From: Chlorops oryzae
Lineage: Eukaryota > Arthropoda > Insecta > Diptera > Chloropidae
DNA length: 64,000 nt
Reading direction: 5' to 3'
Assembly (NCBI GenBank): GCA_020466095.1
Contig: CM035806.1
Location: 128,727,679-128,791,678 of the forward strand
Each line of letters begins with the position of its first letter. Position 1 is the first letter of the stretch. Shown here piece after piece: positions 33,731-44,254 of the stretch. The position numbers and the translations under genes were made by a program. The notes under the pieces are model-generated. The model did no database searches, was not told the DNA's origin, and saw only the letters and a list, made by a program, of their open reading frames with translations.

Positions 33731-34034
33731 TAATGGTGAACATTTTCTGTTAAAATTCAATACTAAACTGCGGGTTATGAGATAAATTAATTTTTCTAAA
33801 AATATTCGCTTGATAGCTATTGTAAGATTTTTATTAATACTAACGCCCGAATTCACCAAACTATTTAATGAATATTTAATTTATTTTTAATTTTAAATAA
33901 AACAAATATTTAAAAACATGTTATCTGTTTTTGTCTTTCACCAAAACTTTATTTTTGACAGTTTCAAAAAGTGGCAGCGTCTGCAAATATATGTAAATAC
34001 TTTTGTGGAAAAATCAGCTGTACGTATGTATTTC

Positions 34035-34165
34035 AGAATGGACAAGAGAACAAAAAACTTTTCATGTGAAGAAGTGGAATTATTGCTTGATTTAGAAAAG
34101 AGTAAAGAGAAACAGAAAAATATTAGAAAACAAGACCACTTGAAGAGTTACGCAAAACCAAAAGG
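34035..34165 (+). pseudogene. N-terminus of a SANT/Myb-like transposon protein, truncated
   Basis: The ATG at 34035 opens MDKRTKNFSCEEVELLLDLE, an acidic-aromatic start like the Myb/SANT (MADF-type) DNA-binding ORFs of Harbinger-type elements. The frame continues about 44 codons and is cut by the Helentron-like insertion at 34166. Codons after that belong to the insertion. No continuation was recognised after 35080. Confidence 0.4.
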
Positions 34166-35080
34166 AACAAGTAAGAAAGCTAAAGTCGGTCAAGCCCGAC
34201 TTTGAAATACCCAGCGTCCCGACATTATGAGTGCACTATGTTTTTCTTCTCTTTTTGTGGGCGTGGCAGTGGGAGGGCCACATAAATTATTTCCCTACAC
34301 CCTTCATTCGCCTTGGTGAACCTATGTTGCGAATTTGAAGCTTCTACGCCTTTTACTTCGGAAGTTACGAAAAATCTTCATTTGTGGGCGTGGCAGTGGG
34401 CGGGCCACATAAACTTTTTACCTACACCTTTCATTCGCCTTGGTGAACCTATGTTGCGAATTCGAAGCTTCTACGCCTTTTACTTCGGAAGTTACGAAAA
34501 ATCTTCATTTGTGGGCGTGGCAGCGGGCAGGCCAGTTAAATTTTTTCCCTACACCTTTCGTTTGCCTTGGTCAACCTATGTTGCGAATTGGAAGCGTCTA
34601 CGCCTTTTACTTCACAAGTTACAATAAGCCCTTATTTGTGGGCGTGGCTCACGGAGGGCGGCGTCCATTTTTTGCCAGGATATGTCCCTTTTTGTAGTTT
34701 ACCAGTACACCAAATATCAATGGAATGTGTTGAGTGGTTCGCAAGTTACAAGCATTTTACTGAAAAAACATTATATTCATTTGTGGGCGTGGCAGTGGGC
34801 GGATGTTTTTTTTACTTAGGATCATACTCGGATCCCGATATACCTGTGTGCCAAATTTCGACTTGATTGGTCCAGCCGTTTCGGAGGAGATCCGACCACG
34901 GACGGACGGACAGACGGACGGACGGACGGACGGACAGACGGACAGACGGACATGTCTAAATCGATTCAGTTTTTGATCCTGATCATTTCTATATATATAT
35001 GTCTATATCTCCGGAGCTTAGTTCTCCCTGTTACAAGATTCGCACAAAACTAATATACCCCGCTTACGCTGGGTATAAAA
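34166..35080 (-). mobile_element. Helentron-like element, family B copy 4
   Basis: From GAACAAGTAAGAAAGC to GCTGGGTATAAAA, with about three 127-bp units and a GACGGACG microsatellite at 34898-34950. It interrupts the SANT-like ORF of the surrounding element. Confidence 0.83.
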
Positions 35081-35108
35081 ATGCTGGGGTACCATAACAT
35101 AATGCTAT

Positions 35109-35132
35109 GTTCATGCTTAGCCCTAAAAGCGC
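35109..35132 (+). repeat. 24-bp repeat, left copy (inverted partner at 39883-39906)
   Basis: The 24 bases starting GTTCATGCTTAGCCCTAAAA recur exactly in inverted orientation at 39883-39906. In the reading frame of each copy's own strand both encode MLSPKSAF. The partner copies flank the mariner/Transib nest. Confidence 0.6.
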
Positions 35133-35879
35133 ATTTACGGTTTTCGAAAAGCGATTTTTCGAAGAGTGTTCATATTGCCGCATTAAGTAAATGTGCTTTT
35201 ACACACAACATATGTTCTCGACTTACAAAACAACTGTCCTGTTTTAATTTGATGAAAAAGAAATCGAAATGCGTCGGCTGAAATTCATTTTATTAATTGT
35301 GCAGATATACCTGTCCATTCTGTTCAATTTAAACAAAATTGAACAATTAAACACATCGATATGTGCTATAAACAAAAAGCGTGCCAGTTTTTTGCAACTG
35401 CTCGCTTTATACAAAGGTGTGCAAAATTGTGTAATGAACTACATAAACATTAGACTATTAACTAGGAATAGAATTTGTGCGTGACGACTAGTGTTGAAAC
35501 AAAATGAGTAAATACTACTTGATATCGAATACTTTAAGTCGATACTGAGTATATTTTGTACTCAATACTTACCACCAAGTATTTTCGCGGTATCGATACT
35601 TTAATATCAGTATTTACTCATAACATTATTCCTTGTATTAGTGCTGTAAATTTAAGGGGTTTTTCCCTTTTTGAGGGACTTTTTCGATTTCATTTTGAAA
35701 TGGATTTTTCGTATGCATTTTCCGAGGAAGCGAAAGGGAATTTTATAAATTTTCTAAAGGTTAAACCTACGCCAATTTATTGGCAGCACTGACAAGAAAC
35801 AATAATTCAAACTCCCACTCTAAAAACCTCTTTTTCCACCCTAGAAAAATCAGTAGAACTTCAAATTTACTAAACCAAC
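35133..35879. other. Interior of the nested element, no gene
   Basis: Contains an imperfect palindrome at 35503-35627 (ATGAGTAAATACT and its inverse) and inverted GTGCTG/CAGCAC ends at about 35641-35789. These may be further small MITEs. No supported ORF. Confidence 0.35.
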
Positions 35880-36339
35880 AGGTATATCATATAAATATAT
35901 TAGTTGTAGTAAAAAGAAATCCATTATTTTTGCATTAAATTGAGGGCTTTATTTAAGATAGTTAGAATGACCCGATTTAGGTCAAATATGCGCCGTTTTG
36001 TTCGATAACTTGTTGCCATTTTAAAGGTAATTTCATTATGCCTCTCTCATAGAAGCCCTTGTTCCTATTAGCAAAAAATTGAGAAAGTCGAATTTCAGAA
36101 GCCTCTCTTGAAGCGAATGTTTCACCAGCAAAATTGTTCGCCATGGACAGGAACAGATGGTACTCACTTGGTGCCAGGTCCGGACTATAAGGTGGATGCA
36201 GAAGAACCTCCCAACCAAACTCCCGGAGCTTCTGGCGAGTCACTATCGATGTGTGTGGCCTGGCGTTGTCCTGATGGAACACAATTCTTCTCCTATTGGC
36301 CAAAGCTGGCCGCTTATGGGCGATTGCTTCCTACAGACG
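35880..36339 (-). pseudogene. mariner transposase, C-terminal part
   Basis: The minus-strand frame 35977-36303 has the mariner signature FHQDNARPH (second catalytic Asp) and PPYSPDLAPSEYHLF. There are 34 residues between that Asp and the third catalytic position, but the residue there is Glu instead of the expected Asp. The upstream frame reads EAIAHKRPALANRRR after an in-frame TAG. The rest of the gene lies at 39719-39866, on the far side of the Transib insertion. This copy is dead. Confidence 0.88.
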
Positions 36340-36383
36340 CACACTGGGGTATTTGACATCGATTTTGGCGATTAATTCAAAAA

Positions 36384-37281
36384 ATGAAGTGTAAGGTATG
36401 CTTAAGTGTTTCGTACCTTGCGAAAGAGAATAAAATGCTACATAATAAACTGAAAGAAAGAGTGGAAATCAATTTACCGTTTACTTGGAATTCTCTTTCA
36501 AAGTTACAAAATTTTGCATTTTTGTATGTGCATCGGAAGAAACGCGCCTTTTATTTGCATTTCAAGCGCTTAATTTTTATACTCCAACTAAAAAAAAGGT
36601 TAAAGTGATAATGGAGCCCACTTGTTCAGGTATTTTAACAACATAAAATTGATTCTGAATTTTAAAAAAAAGTTTATTAATATTTTTTTTTAATTTTTGT
36701 TGTTGCGTATACAAAAAATACTCAGTTTTTCATATATATGTATTCATATAGTTGTGAGTTCCGTGGAGTTCGGCAAATTTGTTATTATTTTTAAAAAGAT
36801 GAAATATTAGTGTTCCTATTCTGTAAAAAAAAAGATGCGGCTAGACTGCGCACTTTCGAAATATATCAGTTTTTCTGCATTTCGTTAAAGCTGAAATAAG
36901 ACAAAATTTTTAAGGAGAAAATGGAATATAGTAAATAGAATAATTAATAAAACTGAAAAAAAAAAATTTTAGCCGGTGCGTTTTTATGTTTATGTTTTGA
37001 TCATTGTTTATGTACCCTACATTTTGGCAGGCGGAATTTTACGTGTAACAATTAGTTGTAACTGACAGTATGTTGTTTTAAGATTTCCCCGTTTATCATT
37101 GAAAATGTGGCTTGTGCATTGTGTATCGTCTTTACATACATAGCAAAGGTGATGTGTATTTAATTATCTCGGTAGAAAAAGAAAAAATAACGATTCAATT
37201 TTAAGTTCAACCCTTACTTCCTCTATTTTAGGCACGAATGAAAATTTAATTTTTCTTACTCGATCAAGCCTTTACGAAGCA
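36384..37281 (+). other. Transib 5' region, possible non-coding exon and intron
   Basis: Between the left terminus and the transposase ORF. A short frame at 36384 starts MKCKVC and contains a donor-like AAGGTATG at 36392-36399. A TATTTTAG acceptor-like site precedes GCACGAATG at about 37224-37232, and the frame is open from there into the main ORF. An intron is plausible but unproven. Confidence 0.35.
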
Positions 37282-39324
37282 ATGAAAAACTCCGGGTTAA
37301 GTGAACTCTCTGAGAAAGCTAGTTTCTTAAAAGATCAAATAAAGGAACGCATTAAGCCTATGGAAAAAGATATGAAAAAATTCGATACTGTAATGAAAAA
37401 GTTTATTTATGACTTCAAAACTCGTTGGAATAAGTCATCTAGACATGAGGAACGTTTTCTTAGTGCGAACCAAAGCTGGTTAAATTTTTCAATAGCTTTT
37501 CCCGGTTCGGTTGATATAGCAAAAAACAAACGTGGTCGGAAAGAAGCTTCATTTGAAGAATGCTGCGAAAAAACAAAACAAAAAAGAACTAAAACCTTAA
37601 GAAATAATACGTCCTTTCAAGAGTTAGCCTTTGCAACTCAAATGAGCTTGAGAGCTGCTGGGAAGATAGATGCATCAAAGGTAGTAAAAAATATAGGAAC
37701 TACACCATCTGTAGCAAAGAAATATCGTCAGAGTTTTTCAACGTTCAAACAAACAACCAAAATGTCAAAAGAAGAAGCTTTGTCCATATTAGTTGAAGCC
37801 AAATTATCACGATATCAATACAATATCATCAAGCAAGCCGATCCAGAAAAATTTCCTTGTTACAGTGAGGTCCAAAAAGCCAAAAAAGATTGCTATCCAA
37901 ATAAAGAGTCTATCGAAATATGTGAAACTTCAGCCCGAGTTAGCTTGCAAGGTCTTCTAAATCATACAGCCGAGCGTTTAATTTTGTTGCAAAAGAATGT
38001 TTTGAACACTTTTCATGGCGAAGACATGGACAATTTTTGTCTACATACGAAGTGGGGCTTTGATGGAAGCTCTGACCATAACCCATATAAGCAAGCTTTT
38101 CTAAATACACAAGCAAGCGATTCATCAGTTTTTATAACATCCATTGTTCCAATAAGAATTACTTGTGGAAATAAAATAATTTGGCAGAACCCTCGAACTT
38201 CATCAACCAGATTCTGCAGACCCTTGAAAATAGAATTCATCAAGGAGTCTTCAAGTGTATCGAAAAATGAGAAAGATAGGGTTGAAAATGAAATTAAAAA
38301 TCTTTTATGTACGACTGTGAGCTTTGGAGATAAAATTATTAAAATAAAGCACAATTTACTTTTGACCATGATTGATGGAAAAGTTTGCAACGCGCTTACT
38401 GAAACAACGTCCACACAAAAATGCTACTTATGCGGTGCTACTTCAAAAGCTTTCAATGACATTGACAATATGCTTAATCGATTTGTGAAAGCCGAAAACC
38501 TACAATTTGGACTTTCTATATTGCATGGATGGATTCGATTTTTTGAATGTTTGCTCCATCTTTCCTATAAACTTCCAATAAAAAAGTGGCAAGCTCGATC
38601 AGAAAATGACAAATTGCAAGTTGCTGGAAATAAAGCTCGAATTCAAAAAGAATTTAGGGAAAGAATGGGGTTGATTGTTGACCAACCGAAACCAGGGTTT
38701 GGAAACTCAAATGATGGCAATACAGCCCGGAGATTTTTTTAAAAACCTGAGGTCTCAGCATCGATCACAAAAATTGACCTTACTTTAATAAAACGTATGC
38801 ACACAATTTTAATAGTTCTGTCTAGTGGATACCAAATCGAAGTCGAAAAATTTCGAAAATTTTCAATTGATACTGCAAGATATTTTGTAAAGTGTTACCC
38901 GTGGTATAACATGCCCCCAACTCTTCACAAATACTTTATTCATGGGCCGGAAATAATCTCGCAATTCTTGATACCAATCGGGCAATTATCAGAAGAAGCC
39001 CAGGAAGCTCGAAACAAAGACTTCAAAAGTTTCAGAGAACATTTTTCCAGAAAAATGAGCAGAATTGAGTCAAATCAAGACATATTTAACAGATTTTTAA
39101 TAAGTTCAGATCCATATATTTCAAGTATAAGAAAACTTCCACAAAGAAAAGTACAAAATATGCCGAAGGAATCATTAGATTTGCTCAAAACAGAAATTGA
39201 TGATAAGCTTCCACAGAGTGTCGATAAAGATTTTTCAGAGGACGAAGAAGGAGGAGGAGGAGGAGGAGAAGAAGAAGAAGAAGAAGAAGAAGAAGGAGAA
39301 GAAGAAGAAGAAGAAATTTTTTAA
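37282..39324 (+). pseudogene. Transib transposase, RAG1-like, one in-frame stop
   Basis: A single frame of 681 codons interrupted only by TAA at 38740-38742. Catalytic candidates are Asp261 in KWGFDGSS, Asp365 in TMIDGKVCN, and the Glu in SEEAQEARNKDF near 571-572. About 206 residues lie between the last two, the long spacing described for Transib and RAG1. A CYLC zinc motif follows Asp365 and NDGNTARRFF precedes the stop. The enzyme would cut at its CACAGTG-type ends by a hairpin mechanism. The C-terminus is a Glu-rich tail from a GAA/GGA repeat (39240-39320). The stop at codon 487 removes the third catalytic residue. Confidence 0.92.
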
Positions 39325-39718
39325 GAGCTTCGTTTTTTAAAAAACCAAGTTTATTTTCTATCAAAATAAAGAAACACCGAAAAAAACTCAATTTAATTCA
39401 AAAGAGTTTATGCATTTTTATTTTCTCTGTTCTGCATGTAAATGAATTGACCTCCATTTTTATACTATTTTGCCCTTTTTTCATGATATTAGGTCCAATT
39501 TATTTTATAAAAATAATTCCGTAAGTCAGAATTGTCGCAATACAATTTCCCACCAAGAATTTAGATAATTGAGTCCAGGGGGCGTGGCAGTTGGCGGATA
39601 TTGTTCATTTTTGGTCCTAAGCATATACTCACTTGTGACAGCATGTGTGCCAAATTTTGGGCCCGTAGCTCATCCCGTTTAATTGATCTCCAAAATTTTT
39701 ATCAAATACCCCACTGTG

Positions 39719-39866
39719 AGACGGTCCAATTGTTGACAGTAGAGTTCCGAGTTAAGAGTTTTGCCGTATGGGAGCAGCTCATAGTAGATAATTCCCTGCC
39801 AATCCCACCAAACACACAGCAAAACCTTCCTGGCCGTCAATCCTGGCTTGGCCACCGTTTCCGCCG
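39719..39866 (-). pseudogene. mariner transposase, middle part
   Basis: Minus-strand sequence encodes KPGLTARKVLLCVWWDWQ and LLPYGKTLNSELYCQQL, typical mariner text that includes the first catalytic Asp region (WWDW). It ends near 39866, where it joins the palindromic repeat. It continues across Transib to 36339. Confidence 0.88.
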
Positions 39867-39882
39867 GTTATATGCGCTAAAA

Positions 39883-39906
39883 GCGCTTTTAGGGCTAAGC
39901 ATGAAC
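39883..39906 (-). repeat. 24-bp repeat, right copy
   Basis: Exact inverse of 35109-35132. Here it is part of a longer half-palindrome, CTAAAAGCGCTTTTAG. On the minus strand it is read through by a short ORF starting MDSDLSDAETLKELKS at 39962. Confidence 0.6.
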
Positions 39907-39962
39907 CCAGCATAAGACTTTAACTCTTTTAATGTTTCCGCGTCACTTAGATCTGAATCCAT
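39907..39962 (-). pseudogene. N-terminal fragment of a transposon ORF
   Basis: The minus-strand ATG at 39962-39960 opens MDSDLSDAETLKELKSYAG and continues through the 24-bp repeat before meeting mariner sequence. It lies about 530 bp inside the right terminus of the 33843-40490 element and may be the start of its second gene. I do not recognise the family. Confidence 0.3.
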
Positions 39963-39997
39963 TTCTATCGAAATTGAAAAACTTCTTATACCGTCGG

Positions 39998-40321
39998 CAG
40001 ACGTATATAGTTAATCGCGATTAAATTTTTTTAATCCACTTTTCCAAAAAACCCTGACAGACGACAAATGGTGGATTAAAAAATGTATGATCAAGCAACC
40101 AGCTTTTTTATGTGTCAACAATTTTGATTCCACTCAATTAAATTTATTATTTAAATTCTATTTGACAGCTATCACCAAGGTTTCTTTGTCAAAAAGAACG
40201 ATTATGAATATAATCGCGCTTCTAAAAGTTCGATTAAAATGCAATTGATCCTACTTTTATCTATACATAATTCATCTTTAATCTGCAAAACGGAGATAAT
40301 CGCGATTATGCTATACGTCTG
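39998..40321. mobile_element. Inverted-repeat MITE with TAATCGCGATTA ends
   Basis: The left arm starts CAGACGTATATAGTTAATCG and the right arm, inverted, CAGACGTATAGCATAATCG, so about 28 bp pair with few differences. The 324-bp element lies inside the 33843-40490 element. No clear target duplication was read. Confidence 0.6.
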
Positions 40322-40495
40322 TCTAGGCTATTACGTAAATATACAATTAGCTGTTTTCATATCGCACTAACAAATTTTCAAATCTACTACTGAGGTGCTT
40401 TAAGTATTTGTTAAATCAAATTGTGAAACGAAAAAAGAGAAAAATTGATTTAAATAGGTATTCATTAAATAGTTTGGTGAATTCGGGCGTTATAT

Positions 40496-41537
40496 GGCAT
40501 TCAGACGGCATCGAAATCCCGGGATTTCGGCACTTTTGAGGATTTCAGCCGATATCCAGTCGAAATCCAGCGGATTTCCCATACAAATGAATGTCAAACG
40601 AAATCCGCTCAGAAATTGGATTTCAACGAAATCCCACGAGAAATCCGGAACAAACTGAATGCAACTCTGCGTTTTTCGATATGTATCGAAGAAATGCTGC
40701 AACACTACTGTCAAATTTTGAAAAAACCAAAGTAATCAAACAGGCAATGCTGCCACACGCAAACAAAAAACTCCCTACAAACTAAAAAAAAAAATCCCCC
40801 ACAATTCTTTACGTTTTTCCCTACCACAAATATCGTTATATTTTTTTTTTAATAATTTGCCTCTTGCCTACAAAAATGTATGAGTAGCCATGAATATAGT
40901 AGGCTAATATTTTTGAGAATCTTTCAGGGTAGTCTGGAACTCCGAATCGTACTAAATTCATTTGAAATTTTTTTTTTTTTTTTTTTCAAAAATAAAAAGT
41001 TTCTTTCAAAATTTAAGTTTTTTTTGTTGTGGTTCAAGTAAAAATGATTTCATTAAAATTATGAATATGCCTTATCTTGTAGCGGTAAATAAAACAGTTT
41101 TCAATTTATTCAAAAAAGCCTATACAAATACTATTTCAATTTTCAAATTTGTAGACTATCGACGCTTGGCGATAGCTTCGACCGAACTTTTTCATATAAA
41201 GACAGGTTGGCATAGTTTTTATTTTGTCTTTTTAATTTTATGACAACCAAATTTATACAAAATTTATTAAATATTTTGGAATACATCACAAATTCTGTGC
41301 ATTTGCCGATTAATAAGATATCTGTACTTTTGTCCCTACAAGGGATATTTTGTTTAAAAAATTCCCTAAAATTTTTAAAGGAAATTTCCCTACAATTGGC
41401 AGCACTGCAAACAGATAAATAGCTGTCAAATCAATTCCTCTCAAGTCGATATTGTCCACGATATTGTCGTGTGAACGCTTGGATTTCACGAAATCCAAGT
41501 GCCGAAATCCCGGGATTTCGGTGCTCGTCTGAATGGC
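40496..41537. mobile_element. 1-kb foldback-like element with GAAATCC motif arrays
   Basis: Inverted ends of about 40 bp (starting GGCATTCAGACG on the left and GCCATTCAGACG on the right) each contain the 20-bp palindrome CCGAAATCCCGGGATTTCGG or a one-base variant of it. ATAT flanks both sides. Within 40511-40650 I count nine GAAATCC/GGATTTC heptamers, a likely set of subterminal binding sites. A frame at 40962-41243 is low in complexity and not supported as a gene. Confidence 0.7.
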
Positions 41538-42705
41538 ATATTAGTCTCCAAACCAAAATCGGGCTACCTTGTAGGAAATTTAACTAGTGCAGACGTACTA
41601 TTCGACTACTCCCCAAATCAACTGTACTACTCGCTCGTAATTTCCCCGCCAATGCATTGCACTGTAAACTTTTACTCTGAGGGGCCATTCGAAAATCGAC
41701 ACTCGCGTTTGAACAAGTGCAGAATTAGAAGCAACGGGCCAATTCAGTACACTTGATATACATACATACTACGTTAATAGCTGGGAGACCGGCCCGAGCT
41801 GCCGTAGCCCACAGCGTAGCGCGTGCACCCCACGATCCGAAGGGTTCAATTCCCCGGCAAAGCAAATGCCAATTTTTTTTTAGAACGAAGTTCTTTATGA
41901 AACGATAGCGACAGGGGACCTAGTCGAGAAAAAGTGAAAAACCGCTATAAAATCCGCGTTACCTAAATTGAAGTTCGCAAAAAAGGGTATAATAACCTTA
42001 GCAAAAAGAAAGAAATATACATATATTTACGTAAAATGACTTCCTGATGCGGCCGAGATATTATCCTTTTTTAGGCGACACTTATTTCCGACGATATCCC
42101 GAAAAAACAATTAATTATTAAATTCAGAAACTACACAGACACATACAAGCATAAATGCATTCAAACAAAACAAAACAATATGTGGTGCTGCCAGACTGAA
42201 CGTTTTCAGAATAACTCCGATTAGTAGGTTTTTGCAAATATATAAGGGCATTCTAGGTAGCTTATAATTTTTTTGCGCTATCAGAGCATACGTCACTTCG
42301 TACATAATTAAAACATATTTAAAATCATCGTCTGTACTCCGGGGGCTGCGGATGTAATATCGGTGTGAAAAATATCGATACTTTAAAACATCTTTATGTA
42401 TGAAAATTCGCATTTTCGAGACTATCTCATTTGCCATGGAAAACCCTTTACACGTATGCTTTTTCAGTTCCAGTATATTCTGCTTATCTAACTTAGCACT
42501 TTGAGGGCTCAACGCTGTTAAAGTAAATTGATAGGAAGTAACGAACTCACTACTTTGAAGAAAGGAAATCAGAGCTGAAATTTCGATGACAGGTTGACAG
42601 AAATATAGGAAATGTGTGACTCAAATGCAACCCTGTGAGTCCGATTACTTGTAATAAGCGTATGCGTTCAAGTAGCGAAAGTAAGTCAAAGTACTTATTT
42701 GTTTT
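41538..42705. other. No gene recognised apart from a tRNA-like segment
   Basis: A minus-strand frame at 42111-42512 has no motifs. A tRNA-like segment lies at 41800-41859. The rest is AT-rich. Confidence 0.4.
41800..41859 (+). repeat. tRNA-derived SINE head
   Basis: TAGCCCACAGCG resembles an A box and GGGTTCAATTCC a B box. The ends TGCCG and CGGCA can pair as an acceptor stem, and GGG/CCC brackets the T loop. The segment is a little short for a tRNA and has an irregular anticodon arm. A T-rich tail follows at about 41873. Confidence 0.5.
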
Positions 42706-43839
42706 TATACCCAACGTAAGCAACGTATATTAGGGTATCTTCTAACAGCCAGAATAATGCTCCGTAGATATAGACATATATATATATATATTCTTGATCA
42801 GGATCAAAAATTCGATTTAGACATGTCCGTCTGTCCGTCCGTCCGTGTCCGGATCTCCTCCGAAACAGCTGGACCAATCAAGTCGAAATGTGGCACACAG
42901 GTATATCGGGGTCCGAGTATGATCCTAACTAAAAATGGAAGACATCCGCTCACTGCCACGCCCACAAATGAATTTAATGTGTTTTCAGTAAAATGCTTGT
43001 AACTTGCGAACCACTCAACACATTTCATTGATATTTGGTGTACTGGTAAACTACGAAAAGGGACATATCCTGGAAAAAAAATGGACGCCGCCCTCCGTGA
43101 GCCACGCCCACAAATAAGGGCTTATCGTAACTTGTGAAGTAAAAGGCGTAAAAGCTTCAAATTCGCAACATAGGTTGACAAAGACGAATGAAAGGTGTAG
43201 GAAAAAATGTTATGAGGCCCGCCCACTGCCACGCCCACAAATGGAGATTTTTCGTAACTTCCGAAGTAAAAAGCGTAGAAGCTTCAAATTCGCAACATAG
43301 GTTGACCAAGGCGAAGGAAAGGTGTAGGAAAAAATTTTATGTGGCTCGCCCACTGCCACCCCCACAAATGAAGATTTTTCGTAACTTCCGAGGTTAAAGG
43401 CGTAGAAGCTTCAAAATCGCAACATAGGTTGACAAAGGCAAATGAAAGGTGTAGGAACAAAAATTTATGTATCCCGCCCACTGCCACGCCCACAAATGGA
43501 GAATTTTCGTAACTTCCGAAGTAAAAAGCGTAGAAGCTTCAAATTCGCAACATAGGTTCACCAAGGCGAATGAAAGGTGTAGGAAAAAAGTTTATTTGGC
43601 CCGCCCACTGCCACGCCCACAAATGAAGATTTTTCGTAACTTCCGAAGTAAAAGGCGTAGAAGCTTCAAATTCGCAACATAGGTTCAGCAAGGCGAATGA
43701 AAGGTGTAGGGAAATAATTTATGTGGCCCTCCCACTGCCACGCCCATTAATAGAGAAGCAAAACATAGTGCGCTCATAACGTCGGGACGCTGGGTATTTC
43801 AAAGTCGGGCTTGACCGACTTTAGCTTTCTTACTTGTTT
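42706..43839 (+). mobile_element. Helentron-like element, family B copy 5
   Basis: It starts with a diverged TATACCCAACGTAAGC end and finishes TTTAGCTTTCTTACTTG after the CCGACTTT stem. About five 127-bp units are present. The left-end stem is degenerate (AACGTATATT instead of GGGGTATATT), so this copy looks older. Confidence 0.82.
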
Positions 43840-44254
43840 GTTAATAAAATTAATATTTGGACGGCGTTCTTTTAAGAATTCAAATGTTGTTAAAGACATT
43901 CTGATATGTTACTCAAAAATACAGCAAAAAATTTCGGGTAGGTGCGTTTTTCGCGTAAGTGCATAAAAATGTCTGGAAAATAATTGAATGCAGCTAAGCA
44001 GAATATACTGTATCGCATTTTCGCTTGTTAAAAACAGTTGAAAACAACAAACAGCCGTTTTGTATACATATATTTTTCGATTAATAAAAACAATTGAGTT
44101 TTGCGAAAAACCTTGCTGCGAATTATATTTACTAACATTTATAAATACCATAATGAACTTCGTTCTTATCTGGTGTCCTATGACACAACTCAACTTGTTT
44201 TATTCAATTAGGAGTTAAAATTGAAATACTAATGTCCCTTTCAGACTATTGCAT
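43840..44254. other. Spacer, nothing recognised
   Basis: AT-rich sequence between a Helentron-like element and a MITE copy. The frame at 43909-44193 has no motif. Confidence 0.4.

Larger units (their letters stand above)
36340..39718 (+). mobile_element. Transib DNA transposon, 3.4 kb
   Basis: The termini are CACACTGGGGTATTTGA (left) and CACAGTGGGGTATTTGA (right, inverted), extended by a looser match of about 35 bp. They are flanked by exact 5-bp duplications AGACG (36335-36339, 39719-39723). Transib characteristically makes 5-bp duplications and has CACWRTG ends like V(D)J recombination signals. The element encodes a RAG1-like transposase and sits inside a mariner transposase gene. Its 3' end includes a GGGCGTGGCAGTTGGCGGA segment resembling family B Helentron-like elements. 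Confidence 0.93.
33843..40490. mobile_element. 6.6-kb element with 32-bp terminal inverted repeats, heavily nested
   Basis: The termini are exact 32-bp inverted repeats starting ACGCCCGAATTCACCAAACT, flanked by TA on both sides (33841-33842, 40491-40492). Just inside the left end a plus-strand ORF begins, and just inside the right end a minus-strand ORF begins, as in two-gene DNA transposons. The middle is filled by a Helentron-like element, a mariner fragment, Transib and an inverted-repeat MITE. PIF/Harbinger-like identity is suggested only by the SANT-like N-terminal ORF; the TA target is not typical for that group. Confidence 0.65.

Noticed and set aside
39560..39700. Separate Helentron-like element
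   Set aside because: Only a short GGGCGTGGCAG-containing stretch; it lies inside the Transib termini and lacks its own ends.
40962..41243. 93-aa plus-strand ORF inside the foldback
   Set aside because: Phe/Lys/Asn-rich low complexity, no domain.
42111..42512. 133-aa minus-strand ORF
   Set aside because: No motif and no start or splice context.
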